From a virus: a stretch of DNA of 50,769 bases. The DNA is taken from the IMG/VR virus record IMGVR_UViG_3300046820_001078, positions 1-50,769 of that record. One strand, 5' to 3'. The position numbers and the translations under genes are program-made. The notes below the pieces were generated by a model. It was not told the DNA's origin and made no database searches. It saw only the letters and a program-made list of their open reading frames with translations. Numbering within the stretch: position 1 is the stretch's first letter; the number at the start of each line of letters is the position of its first letter. Of the stretch, positions 30,495 to 38,429 are shown piece after piece.

Positions 30495-31467
30495 TATCTG
30501 ATACTGACTTTTTTATGCATGTCTTTATTTCTTCTTCAGTTAAATCACCCGCATCTTTAGCCTTATTTGGATATATCTCACGATATCCAGACGAAGCCCA
30601 AGAAATATCTTTATTGCGTAGCTTGCTAGAAATAGATCTTCCTAGTTCTCTGCCAGCTTCATCTGCATCTGTCATAATAATTATCTTATTAAAATGTCTA
30701 TTTAATAAGGATTGTTGCTCATTAGACAGGAATCCGCCAAGTGTAGCAACAACATTTGGGAAGCCAGCCTGATGAATTCTTATTGCATCAAAATTAGACT
30801 CACAAACTATTACTTGGTCGCCAATCTTTTTAGCCCTATGTATATTAAATAACGTTTTGCTTTTTGGCAAACTGGTGCTGTTCTTAAAAGTTTTTCCTTC
30901 AATTGATCTGCCAACTATACCAATTGGAATTCCATCTGGACTATGCACTGGAGTAACTACCATGTTCATTGCTGGAGAATATCCAAGATTAAAATGTTTC
31001 ATAGACTCTACGTTAATTCCTCTAGACTCAAGATAAGATCTAGCGCTGACATTGCCAGCAAGATCTGCGTGTAGTCTATCTATGGTTTCTTGAGAAAACT
31101 CTTCGAAAGTAGGTTTGTCTTCAAGCATCTCTTCCATAATCTCATCAAAGTTATTCAAGGCTTCTGTTTCTTTGGCTGCAATTAATCTTAATGACTGAAA
31201 ATCATTTTTATGCATAGTGCGTTTAATTAAATCTATTAGTGTGCCAGTTTCTCCGCATGCAGGATTAAAGCAAATAAATGCTCCAGATGTTTGGCTTACG
31301 CTAAAGCTAGATGTATGTCTATTCGAATGAAAAGGACAATAGCATAGGAAATCATTGCCTGTCTCACCAACAATGTTAAGTCCAATTTCTTTTAGGACTG
31401 ACTTGATATGACTTGGGGCGTATTCCTTGGTATCAATCTGTTTTGAGTTATACCCTCGAATTGCCAT
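30472..31467 (-). CDS. DNA primase (DnaG-like)
   Basis: 331 residues from the ATG at 31467, which has GGAAGGAAGAAGG before it. The CHC2-type zinc finger uses Cys44, His47, Cys66 and Cys71. The TOPRIM part has IVCESNFDAIRI (Glu) and MTDADEAGRELG (Asp-x-Asp). It makes RNA primers on the lagging strand and pairs with the DnaB gene two frames upstream. It lacks the C-terminal helicase-binding domain of bacterial DnaG and is about half the length. It overlaps the 100-residue gene by 76 bases. Confidence 0.9.
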   Translation of the reverse strand: MAIRGYNSKQIDTKEYAPSHIKSVLKEIGLNIVGETGNDFLCYCPFHSNRHTSSFSVSQTSGAFICFNPACGETGTLIDLIKRTMHKNDFQSLRLIAAKETEALNNFDEIMEEMLEDKPTFEEFSQETIDRLHADLAGNVSARSYLESRGINVESMKHFNLGYSPAMNMVVTPVHSPDGIPIGIVGRSIEGKTFKNSTSLPKSKTLFNIHRAKKIGDQVIVCESNFDAIRIHQAGFPNVVATLGGFLSNEQQSLLNRHFNKIIIMTDADEAGRELGRSISSKLRNKDISWASSGYREIYPNKAKDAGDLTEEEIKTCIKKSVSDIEYRSWI

Positions 31468-31694
31468 GCCTTCTTCCTTCCCACATATATCCCGTGAAGA
31501 GTCATTAAGAATCTCCATGTCTCTCCAGTAAACTCTATTGAGAAAGCTGGATCAATATCTAATACTCTTACATATCCTTTGCCACGCATATCTTGCACTA
31601 ATAGGTTCTCATATTGAGGTCTTAAACTTATAATCTGACTATCGTCATTAAACTCTACCTCGATTTGAAATCTTTTAATTCTTTTGTGCGTCAT
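31392..31694 (-). CDS. Conserved hypothetical between helicase and primase
   Basis: 100 residues from the ATG at 31694. It has a basic start, then VRVLDIDPAFSIEFTG and MTLHGIYVGRKKAWQFEGI...LIPRNTP. The last motif recalls conserved actinophage proteins of unknown role (memory only). It overlaps the helicase by 20 bases and the primase by 76 bases; the long overlap is unusual but the alternative starts are worse. Role unknown, probably replication-linked. Confidence 0.65.
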   Translation of the reverse strand: MTHKRIKRFQIEVEFNDDSQIISLRPQYENLLVQDMRGKGYVRVLDIDPAFSIEFTGETWRFLMTLHGIYVGRKKAWQFEGITQNRLIPRNTPQVISSQS

Positions 31695-32922
31695 CTGCAA
31701 ACGGATTTTCGTAAATCTCTTTAACGATACCCCTGTTAATATCCCAATCTAAGAATACACCAAAGTCATGTCCGTGTCTATTCTTTCTAGAAACAATTTC
31801 AATCATATCTGTTCCCTTGTACTTATGAATTGCCATAGCCATATCAGCATCATATTCAATAGCCTTTGACCATGCAACCTGACTCATCATTGGAGGATTG
31901 TCTTGGTCTGTAATATCATCTGCAGTTGCAGCAGTAATATCTATAATAGGAATATTATTTCTGACCGCTAAGTTTTTAAACTCACGAGAAATATTCATGT
32001 TTCGTTCTGTTGGTGCCTTAGAGTTATTGTTATCTGTAAACAACTGATGGTAATCCAAAATAACAATGTCTGGCTTGTGCTGATCTATCTTAGCTTGAAT
32101 TGCATTTGGAGTTACATTTCCAGAGCCTTCATTAGATACCAGAATAAACTTATTCTTATCCGCAAACTTTTTGCTAGACCAACTTCTAAAGTCATCGATA
32201 TTAATATCGCCCTTGGCAAAATCACTAGCCTTAAATAGACCAGAGCCAAGCATTGTATAAATACGGTCACGCATATTCTCTGGAGTCATTTCAAGGGAAA
32301 CAATCATTGGCTTAAATCCCTGCTCCCAAGCCTTGCAGGCTAGATATGAGGTAAACCATGTCTTACCCCTACCTGGCCAGCCAATAGCGACTATAAGGTG
32401 CCCTGGAGCCATTCCAGTGGGGTATGCAAGGTCAATCGACTGGAAGCCAGTCTTAATGCCTGGGGATCCACCCATCTCGGCTGTACGGACCTTCAGGGCC
32501 TCTAAATGCTTAATAGCGTTGTCTGAGTCTGTAACATCTAAGTCACGAACATTATTAGTATATTTATTTAAACTAGAAAGCTGTGACTGAAGTTCTCCAA
32601 TTACTCTGGAGGCAGCATCTTCTTTTAGCATTGATCCTCCACGGATTAAAATGCTCTTTAGTCTGCTGGACAAAAACTCATTCTTTAAATTATCTAAATA
32701 GTAAGCAGTCTCTGCTGTTGCATTTAGGTCTGGCTCAAAGTCTTTAAACTTTTCCTGTAGAATTCCAACTTCTGGGATAGCCTTGAATTGATTATAATAT
32801 GACTTAAGGCCATTCCAAACATCTCCATGAGAAGTAAATAGCTCATCTACATTCTCTGCCATAACAGTGCTAATGTCTTTATTCTTACATATAGCCGAGA
32901 TTAATGTTGCTTCTGTATTCAT
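31675..32922 (-). CDS. dnaB: Replicative DNA helicase (DnaB-like)
   Basis: 415 residues. The N-terminal helical domain is followed by a RecA-type ATPase: Walker A GWPGRGKT at 181-188, PMIVSLEMT, Walker B in DIVILDYHQL, and the DnaB helicase-type IIDITAATA, EYDADMAM and RKNRHGHD segments. It unwinds DNA at the fork and partners with primase. It overlaps the 106-residue gene by four bases. Confidence 0.93.
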   Translation of the reverse strand: MNTEATLISAICKNKDISTVMAENVDELFTSHGDVWNGLKSYYNQFKAIPEVGILQEKFKDFEPDLNATAETAYYLDNLKNEFLSSRLKSILIRGGSMLKEDAASRVIGELQSQLSSLNKYTNNVRDLDVTDSDNAIKHLEALKVRTAEMGGSPGIKTGFQSIDLAYPTGMAPGHLIVAIGWPGRGKTWFTSYLACKAWEQGFKPMIVSLEMTPENMRDRIYTMLGSGLFKASDFAKGDINIDDFRSWSSKKFADKNKFILVSNEGSGNVTPNAIQAKIDQHKPDIVILDYHQLFTDNNNSKAPTERNMNISREFKNLAVRNNIPIIDITAATADDITDQDNPPMMSQVAWSKAIEYDADMAMAIHKYKGTDMIEIVSRKNRHGHDFGVFLDWDINRGIVKEIYENPFADDAQKN

Positions 32923-33239
32923 AGCCCGCCCTCTTCCACCATCTTCTTAGTAGACTCTCGCAGTAGTCGGCGTGTCTCAATATCTTTTTGTAGTTCTATT
33001 CTAGCATTTTCCATTTTATCAAAGTTATAATAAAAGAACTGCAGTGGGTGCCCTGTTTTTTCTAGGCTAAAGTAATAAGACAAGAGATCGTTAGCTTTTT
33101 GAAATCCTACGCTATCAATTACATCTTGCATAGCCCACTTCTCTCTAAATTTATTTAGAGTAGGCATATTACCATATTTCTCCTTGTAGAGATTCTGGTA
33201 ATTAGTCATAAGAATATATGGCTCTTTATTATTTGCCAC
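32919..33239 (-). CDS. Small protein before the helicase, possible loader or accessory
   Basis: 106 residues, helical (NMPTLNKFREKWAMQDVIDSVG, ANDLLSYYFSLEKTGHPLQFFYY), basic and without Cys. Its position and four-base overlap with DnaB fit a replication accessory such as a loader, but no AAA+ motif is present. It overlaps the upstream gene by 11 bases. Confidence 0.65.
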   Translation of the reverse strand: MANNKEPYILMTNYQNLYKEKYGNMPTLNKFREKWAMQDVIDSVGFQKANDLLSYYFSLEKTGHPLQFFYYNFDKMENARIELQKDIETRRLLRESTKKMVEEGGL

Positions 33240-33432
33240 TCTTAAGCTCTTCCTCTACCTCACTTGTTTTTTGAACAAGTTTGCTTTCCACAAATGCGTA
33301 TACTCTTTCGGTAGCGGAATCGACAGTCTCACCAGAACGCACATCATCTTCTACGCCAACATTAATTCTAATGCTTTCATAGTTGCCAAGGTTTCTAGTA
33401 AAAGAAAGATCCACCTTTACTCTTGTTGTCAT
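33229..33432 (-). CDS. Small conserved hypothetical protein
   Basis: 67 residues with a beta-strand start (RVKVDLSFTRNLG, SIRINVGVEDDV) and a helical end (ERVYAFVESKLVQKTSEVEEELK). Its start overlaps the zinc-finger stop (ATGA). It probably belongs to the replication operon. Function unknown. Confidence 0.7.
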   Translation of the reverse strand: MTTRVKVDLSFTRNLGNYESIRINVGVEDDVRSGETVDSATERVYAFVESKLVQKTSEVEEELKSGK

Positions 33433-33542
33433 TTGTGCTCCGCCTTCTTGTGTCTGTTTAATGTATCGCTAGCGAATATGCCCCAGCGAACTTCTATGTC
33501 TCTTTTACAAATATCGCAAGTAACGACTCTACTCTTTTCCAT
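33429..33542 (-). CDS. 37-residue C2H2 zinc-finger protein
   Basis: Found by reading the gap. The frame from ATG 33542 has 37 codons. TCDICKRDIEVRW...TLNRHKKAEH gives two Cys and two His in a C2H2-like spacing. It shares one base with the upstream stop and overlaps the next gene by four bases. It is likely a DNA- or protein-binding accessory. Confidence 0.78.
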   Translation of the reverse strand: MEKSRVVTCDICKRDIEVRWGIFASDTLNRHKKAEHK

Positions 33543-34024
33543 TACTCCGCCTTCCATACTGGGACAAAACCGTCTACGGTCTTAGTATACAATATAAAGC
33601 TGTGTTTGAGAAGAGCCAATAATTCTGCTTTAGAGGGAACATTTTTAGAATGCCCAGCCTCTAAAATATATTGGTGTAAATCTAATATATCTTTATCACT
33701 AAACATATACTTATACCAGCTGTCTTCTGAATTAGATCCTATAGGATAAATTTTTTGTGGAGACCTGATCTTGCCTTCTAGAATATAGTCTTGAATTGTA
33801 ACTCTATGTTTATTTAACATTGAGGCAACCTGAACAATACTATAAGCACTCCCCATATTTTTATCTACTTCTGAATATGGGTAAAGCATTCTTTTCTTAT
33901 CTACATAGGACCAAGCAATTAGCTGATCCTTTGCTCTAGATAAACTAAGAGTCTTATGTATCTTCTCGTTTAAGAAGAAATACCGTACTTCTTTGAGTGA
34001 TTTTCTTCTAGTGTCTCTAGCCAT
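33542..34024 (-). CDS. MerR-like helix-turn-helix DNA-binding protein
   Basis: 160 residues. A MerR/excisionase-type HTH (YSIVQVASMLNKHRVTIQDYILEGKI) lies at residues about 62-87, between a basic N-terminus and a helical C-terminus. No recombinase is in the window, so it is more likely a regulator of early genes or a replication-origin binder. It overlaps the zinc-ribbon gene by 55 bases and the C2H2 gene by one. It is a candidate ligand for the inverted repeat at 35012-35028. Confidence 0.72.
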   Translation of the reverse strand: MARDTRRKSLKEVRYFFLNEKIHKTLSLSRAKDQLIAWSYVDKKRMLYPYSEVDKNMGSAYSIVQVASMLNKHRVTIQDYILEGKIRSPQKIYPIGSNSEDSWYKYMFSDKDILDLHQYILEAGHSKNVPSKAELLALLKHSFILYTKTVDGFVPVWKAE

Positions 34025-34158
34025 TTACCTAACCTATTTGTATGCTTATTCATCATCCAGCGCTTACCGCACATGATGCAAAACAATTCCATATGCATTT
34101 TTTGGGAGAATACTCTGTCTACAAATACTCTACCACCGCATTTATTACACTTGATCAT
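33970..34158 (-). CDS. Small zinc-ribbon protein
   Basis: 62 residues from the ATG at 34158 (ATGA overlap with the phosphoesterase stop). CNKC and CIMC pairs surround GGRVFVDRVFSQKMHMELF, a typical zinc ribbon, and a basic helix follows. It is a common type in phage early regions. Function unknown. Confidence 0.75.
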   Translation of the reverse strand: MIKCNKCGGRVFVDRVFSQKMHMELFCIMCGKRWMMNKHTNRLGKWLETLEENHSKKYGISS

Positions 34159-34955
34159 ACCTGGAAAAACTTTCCATCCACCACGCAAGAGTAGTCTGGG
34201 GATACGTGAATCATTTGGATGTGAGGGTAGTCATTAACAATATGCGCTACTGCAAATCCCTTTTGCCAATCATGATGCTGTGTATACTTCATGCCTGGGC
34301 CCTTTTCGTCACACATGTGACCAATTTCATATCCACGAAGAGTTTCGCCAGCACCATTGTTTCTTAGTTCATAAGTTACCATGTGTGAAGCAATTCTATG
34401 TGAGTGACCACGAATTAAAGATACTTGCATATCCTCCATGTCTTTTCTTGCAGATCCTGTTGCTGCAATTGAAAGTCCGTGGTGAACGTGAATATCTCCG
34501 AAGCGTCGCTTAGGTAGTTCATCGTAATAAATATACTCATAGCCAAGTGAGTCTAGTGACCACAATGCTTCTGGAGTTACTTCATTAATATAGTCTGGAA
34601 GCTTAGCATCTACATAGTTAAAGATACGAATATCGTGATTACCTAAAGCAGAAAATAGCTGTGCATTAGGAAGCATCTCTCTAGTCTTTGCATAAAAATC
34701 TCTTGCACCCTTTGCTTCATGTCGCATCATTGGAACAATTAAGTCACGGCTATCGTTTTTATGAAGTTGCATAAACTCAGCAGAACGGCCTTCTGTGTAT
34801 TTGCTATAGCAAGCCTGATCATCTGTGTCGCCAAGGTAATCTACAACATCTGGCTTAAACCACTTCATGACCTTGAACCATAGCTCAATCATCTTATCAT
34901 CCTGATATGGGAACTGCTGATCTGATGAGAGCATCCATTTTAAATCGTTTGTCAT
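34155..34955 (-). CDS. Calcineurin-like metallophosphoesterase
   Basis: 266 residues. Metal motifs are in order: Asp12 (SSDQQ, with Gln in place of the usual His of DxH), GDTDD with Asp43, GNHD at 105-108, HVHHG and RGHSH at 182-186. The family hydrolyses phosphomono- or diesters, including DNA ends (Mre11/SbcD type). It is the first gene after the repressible-looking promoter at 35010-35037, so it leads the replication block. The changed first motif may alter metal affinity. Substrate unknown. Confidence 0.87.
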   Translation of the reverse strand: MTNDLKWMLSSDQQFPYQDDKMIELWFKVMKWFKPDVVDYLGDTDDQACYSKYTEGRSAEFMQLHKNDSRDLIVPMMRHEAKGARDFYAKTREMLPNAQLFSALGNHDIRIFNYVDAKLPDYINEVTPEALWSLDSLGYEYIYYDELPKRRFGDIHVHHGLSIAATGSARKDMEDMQVSLIRGHSHRIASHMVTYELRNNGAGETLRGYEIGHMCDEKGPGMKYTQHHDWQKGFAVAHIVNDYPHIQMIHVSPDYSCVVDGKFFQV

Positions 34956-34971
34956 ATCTACCTTAATGTTA

Positions 34972-34997
34972 ATAGGCCATGAATATTCATGGCCTAT
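34972..34997 (-). promoter_or_regulatory. 26-bp perfect palindrome in the early leader
   Basis: ATAGGCCATGAAT is followed directly by its reverse complement. In RNA it forms an 11-bp stem with a four-base loop, starting about six bases from the predicted 5' end. It precedes the metallophosphoesterase ATG by 17 bases, with AAGGTAG as ribosome site. No U-tract follows, so an mRNA-stabilising or regulatory hairpin is likelier than a terminator. Confidence 0.7.
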
Positions 34998-35009
34998 AGT
35001 CTAAATCAA

Positions 35010-35037
35010 ATTGTAGCATAGTGCTACAGAATGTCAA
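35010..35037 (-). promoter_or_regulatory. Early promoter of the replication block
   Basis: TTGACA at 35032-35037, a 16-base spacer and TACAAT at 35010-35015. It lies 10 bases after the stop of the lectin-like gene and precedes about 15 kb of replication and recombination genes. The inverted repeat at 35012-35028 overlaps its spacer and -10. Confidence 0.82.
35012..35028. promoter_or_regulatory. 17-bp operator-like inverted repeat
   Basis: TGTAGCA and TGCTACA with a three-base centre. It covers the -10 and spacer of the early promoter, the classical place for a repressor site. No second exact copy was noticed in the window. Confidence 0.6.
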
Positions 35038-35047
35038 TACCTAATTG

Positions 35048-35470
35048 TTAACTGCAAGCAATCCAATGAACCCAAATAGTCCCGTTTGCTGATGCACCAG
35101 CTGAGAGCATCTGTACAGTAAATTCCGTTGTGGTTACAGCGGTTACGACTGGCAGATACTTATCTTTTACAAAGTCTGCTGAAGATGGCTGCCATATTGA
35201 ACAAACAACATTGGGCCTAGATGTAAATGATTTTTTAAATTTAATTGTAGATTTACCAGTGTTCGATGTATTACATGGAACCTTTTCTCTTCCAGACTCA
35301 ATTTCTGTAGTCCTAGGCTTATTTGCGTCTTCTCCGCCGCCCGCAGGAGCGTCATTAATACTATTAGATAAGCTATTAATAATATTTATGTTAGACACAA
35401 TGTTAGACAATAACTCTGATGTTATTGGATCTCCTGGATTTACAGGCATTGGTTGTAATTGTTCTGCCAT
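35048..35470 (-). CDS. H-type-lectin-like tail protein
   Basis: 140 residues from the ATG at 35470. The C-terminal 75 residues (TIKFKKSFTSRPNVVCSIW, then VTAVTTTEFTVQML and a final TIWVHWIA) follow the H-type lectin pattern, a small beta sandwich that binds GalNAc-like sugars in invertebrate agglutinins and some phage tails. The N-terminus (NPGDPITSELLSNIVSNINIINSL) looks like a trimer or attachment helix. It is the last gene of the tail module and would bind host surface glycans. The match is by pattern only. Confidence 0.72.
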   Translation of the reverse strand: MAEQLQPMPVNPGDPITSELLSNIVSNINIINSLSNSINDAPAGGGEDANKPRTTEIESGREKVPCNTSNTGKSTIKFKKSFTSRPNVVCSIWQPSSADFVKDKYLPVVTAVTTTEFTVQMLSAGASANGTIWVHWIACS

Positions 35471-35474
35471 TTTT

Positions 35475-35624
35475 TTAGTTCTCCTCTGGCTCCGCAGTAT
35501 TTTGTGATTGCTGAAGCTGTGTAATTTCTGCACGAAGAACTGCAATATGCGTCTCATATTGTGAGACAAGCTCGCCGATTCTTTGTTGTAGTGCGGTTAC
35601 TACTAACTCTAATTTATTATCCAT
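35475..35624 (-). CDS. 49-residue coiled-coil protein
   Basis: Found by reading the gap between the lectin-like and Zn-ribbon genes. ATG 35624 has AAGGAG five bases before it. The product is a single long amphipathic helix (LELVVTALQQRIGELVSQYETHIAVLRAEITQL), a likely oligomer-forming coil. It lies four bases upstream of the lectin-like gene and shares its promoter. It may join to, or chaperone, the tail tip. Confidence 0.75.
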   Translation of the reverse strand: MDNKLELVVTALQQRIGELVSQYETHIAVLRAEITQLQQSQNTAEPEEN

Positions 35625-35646
35625 TATATCTCCTTGATAGATTTAC

Positions 35647-35675
35647 AGTATACCATTACGGTGTATTTGTGTCTA
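35647..35675 (-). promoter_or_regulatory. Promoter for the coiled-coil and lectin-like genes
   Basis: TAGACA at 35670-35675, a 17-base spacer and TATACT at 35647-35652. The leader is about 17 bases with an AAGGAG site. It would express the tail-tip genes apart from the long tail operon. Confidence 0.7.
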
Positions 35676-35859
35676 GCCCATTATTGGCAAAATATGACTC
35701 AGTTGTCATCTCTTCTTCTGTAATACCCTCATGCCTAGCAAAGGATTCCACTAGCTGGGTTCCGCAATCTGGACATATGGCATACGCATTATTCAGATCT
35801 AATCTGTCTGCGTATAGCTCTTTGTCATCTATGCATACTGCACAAAAGAATTTAAACAT
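35656..35859 (-). CDS. Small four-Cys zinc-ribbon protein in the tail module
   Basis: 67 residues with CAVC near the start and CPDC in the middle, a zinc ribbon, followed by an acidic C-terminus (EGITEEEMTTE). Its ATG shares a base with the fibre stop (TAATG). Function unknown; it may aid fibre assembly or be a separate regulator. Confidence 0.7.
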   Translation of the reverse strand: MFKFFCAVCIDDKELYADRLDLNNAYAICPDCGTQLVESFARHEGITEEEMTTESYFANNGLDTNTP

Positions 35860-38429
35860 TATCTAGACTCCAAATCTAATATTTTTTGTTCCATTATATT
35901 AATTTTTTCTTTTAGTTCTCTAACTATTGGTATTAAAAGCATTGGTATTTTTTGTTCATTCTTAAGAGATGTTGGTTGTCCGTTCAAATTTCTTTGCACA
36001 AACATACCTAGCCCAGCATCCTCTAAATCTTCTACTATTGGTCCAAATCCATGCTGGCCCCAAACTTCTGGCTCTGTTTCTGGATGGTTATGTTTATAGG
36101 TATAGAATGCTGGATTTATATCAAGCACCCTGTCGTAATATGATTTTGGAGCGTATGTAATGTTTTCTTTAAATCTTCTTGATGATGTATCATTTACAAG
36201 CCCTCCTCCTGCTATATACCTATAGTCTCTTGCCCTAATATCGTTTCTAATTTCTGCTGCGTAACTTCTGGATCCTGAGTCGGCTGCAAACCTAAACACG
36301 TTTGTATCTGTATTTACATAGAATGATGTTGTAGCTCCTCCTCTAGGGTTTCCAGCGTTTAGAGTATACGCTCCATTATTAGAATCATATCCAATTAGTA
36401 CCTTGTTGCCAAATATTATTCTAGGGAGCTTTGAAGTGCTTGCGGTTAGATCTGCATTGCCAAGAACAAAACCACCAACTTCACCATCTGTGAATACTCC
36501 TCTAATTCCACTGATTGTTCCTGTAGTAATTTTAGTTGCATTTATATTAAATGCAGAAATAAAATCAGTAACAACAGCATCTGCAGAAAGCGTTCCAGTG
36601 CGTATTATCCCACCAGAAATTGTTGTTTCCGTTGTAGTATTATTTATTGCATTTACAATTGCCTGTCTGTCAAAACTTGTTTTGGGAAGGGCGGCATCAG
36701 CTATGGCTTTAGCTGCAGCTGCAGCAGTTTTAGCTGTAGCAGCATCTGTTGCAGCAGTCTGTGCGGAAGTTGCTGCGGTAGAAGCTGAGCTAGCTGCGCT
36801 AGTAGCCTTTGTATCAACTGCAGTTAGCTGTGCAGAAGTTGCATATCCAGCAACGCTTGTACCTGAACCAAATACTGCTCCAGTTGCATACAGTGTTCCG
36901 TCTGTTCCTACTCTAAATTTTGCATTTGCGTCTGGGGTATTATTTCCAGCCCACATTACGAAGTTGCCAGAAGATTTTAAATAAATACTTTGTGCTGCTG
37001 TTGAGCCTACTTGTATTTGGCCCGTGCTGTCTAATATAACATTGTTTTTTGATAAGGTGTTTCCGCTAAGATTCCATCCACCAATAGACCCAGCGTTAGC
37101 TGTTATTGTTCCAGTTGCCGCAGCAATGGTAACAGAGTTAACTCCACTAGCAACTTTAAGACCAGTAGAGTTTAATGCAAATCCGTCTCCAGTTAAATTT
37201 CCAGTTGCAGAATCAATAGTTCCATTGTAGATAGAAGCCTTGTTGGTTGTCATATATATATTGCCGCTAAATATTCCGCCTTTAGCATTTATATCACCAT
37301 CGACAGTTAATTTAGCGCCATCCCACAAAAGATAGTTTGCGGTTGGGCCACCAACTTTAAACAGAGCAGACTGATTAGAGTCTATGTGCCAATAGTTACT
37401 TGCATTGAAGGCTAATCCTCGTTTGCCAGTTTCTATTCCATATCCAAATTTAAATGCAGTTGAATCGGCATCAGTAGGATTTGCTTTTGCTCTAAAAAAC
37501 CCAGTAACATCTACTGTGCTTGCAATATAAGGAGTTCCACCAACAACAACATTTGATCCAGCAACATAACTAGAAGATGTGTTATTGTATTCATCATATG
37601 TTGCAACTGCTATTTCATAAGTTAATCCAGCCCCTAGTCCTGCAAGCCTGTAAGAGGTTCCAGTTCCAGGAGAGTCTGCATATGAATAGCTTGAGGCAGG
37701 AGTGGTCACTGGCCTAAATCTTATTCTGTATCCACGTATTCCACCTCCAGTAATTGCTGGCCAGGATATATTTGCATATCCGTTAAAACCTACAGTTCCA
37801 GTGGTATCTAGTCCGCCAGATGTATCAACTGAAGATACATTTGCTGGGCCAGTTATATCAACAACAATTGGATCTGTTGCTTTAAATGGACCGTAGGGAA
37901 CACTTTTCTTTCTGTAATCTTGATCTCTTGTGTCTACACGTATCCATCTATTGGCAGTATTTGAAACAAGGATCGTTGCTGAGTTTCCGTTTCCATTCCA
38001 GACTAAATATTCTTCTCCAGCAAATGCTCCAGTTAAACTTTCATATATTTGTATATCTATAAGCCATTTATTTGCAGCTAATGCTTTATCAATTAAATCC
38101 CATTTTACTCCATAAGAAAGAAGCCCTGGAGTAACAACTAAATTGGTTACTGGCTGAGTTAAGTCGGGAGTTTGCAAAGTAACAACAAAGTTAGGTGATC
38201 TTTTCCCAGGGATAAGGTTAGCTGAATTATTTGGGTCAGAGTATAAATACGAAAATGAAAATTGGTATTTGCCATTCATTACAACGGGAAGATCTGATTT
38301 TTTAACAGTAAATGCATCTGCAGTTTTTGTACTAGCGGCTTTTGCTGCTTCTGCATTTGTTTTACTTAAGTCTGCTGGTATATATCTTCCGCTTACTGGA
38401 TCATAGCTGCCTGGTGAATATTTATCCAT
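35859..38429 (-). CDS. Tail fibre with FN3 domain and S74 intramolecular chaperone
   Basis: 856 residues. After an N-terminal attachment part comes a fibronectin-III-like domain (residues about 190-300, GPANVSSVD...ISWPAITGGGIRGYRIRF), beta-helix-like repeated strands, and a Thr/Ala heptad region. The last 110 residues are an S74/endosialidase-type chaperone: RRFKENITY with the preceding Ser pair as the cleavage site, then Y.Y, GPIVEDLE and a long C-terminal coiled coil. This chaperone trimerises the fibre and then cuts itself off. It should be a receptor-binding or side-fibre protein. It overlaps both neighbours by one base. Confidence 0.85.
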   Translation of the reverse strand: MDKYSPGSYDPVSGRYIPADLSKTNAEAAKAASTKTADAFTVKKSDLPVVMNGKYQFSFSYLYSDPNNSANLIPGKRSPNFVVTLQTPDLTQPVTNLVVTPGLLSYGVKWDLIDKALAANKWLIDIQIYESLTGAFAGEEYLVWNGNGNSATILVSNTANRWIRVDTRDQDYRKKSVPYGPFKATDPIVVDITGPANVSSVDTSGGLDTTGTVGFNGYANISWPAITGGGIRGYRIRFRPVTTPASSYSYADSPGTGTSYRLAGLGAGLTYEIAVATYDEYNNTSSSYVAGSNVVVGGTPYIASTVDVTGFFRAKANPTDADSTAFKFGYGIETGKRGLAFNASNYWHIDSNQSALFKVGGPTANYLLWDGAKLTVDGDINAKGGIFSGNIYMTTNKASIYNGTIDSATGNLTGDGFALNSTGLKVASGVNSVTIAAATGTITANAGSIGGWNLSGNTLSKNNVILDSTGQIQVGSTAAQSIYLKSSGNFVMWAGNNTPDANAKFRVGTDGTLYATGAVFGSGTSVAGYATSAQLTAVDTKATSAASSASTAATSAQTAATDAATAKTAAAAAKAIADAALPKTSFDRQAIVNAINNTTTETTISGGIIRTGTLSADAVVTDFISAFNINATKITTGTISGIRGVFTDGEVGGFVLGNADLTASTSKLPRIIFGNKVLIGYDSNNGAYTLNAGNPRGGATTSFYVNTDTNVFRFAADSGSRSYAAEIRNDIRARDYRYIAGGGLVNDTSSRRFKENITYAPKSYYDRVLDINPAFYTYKHNHPETEPEVWGQHGFGPIVEDLEDAGLGMFVQRNLNGQPTSLKNEQKIPMLLIPIVRELKEKINIMEQKILDLESR

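Noticed and set aside
33542-34024. MerR/excisionase-like HTH protein as an excisionase of a temperate phage
   Set aside because: No integrase or attachment site was seen in the window, and the protein is longer than typical excisionases.
36403-36984. Plus-strand frame of 193 codons opposite the tail fibre
   Set aside because: Val/Ala-rich shadow of the fibre's Ala/Thr region; no promoter or ribosome site, and it is antisense to a well-supported gene.
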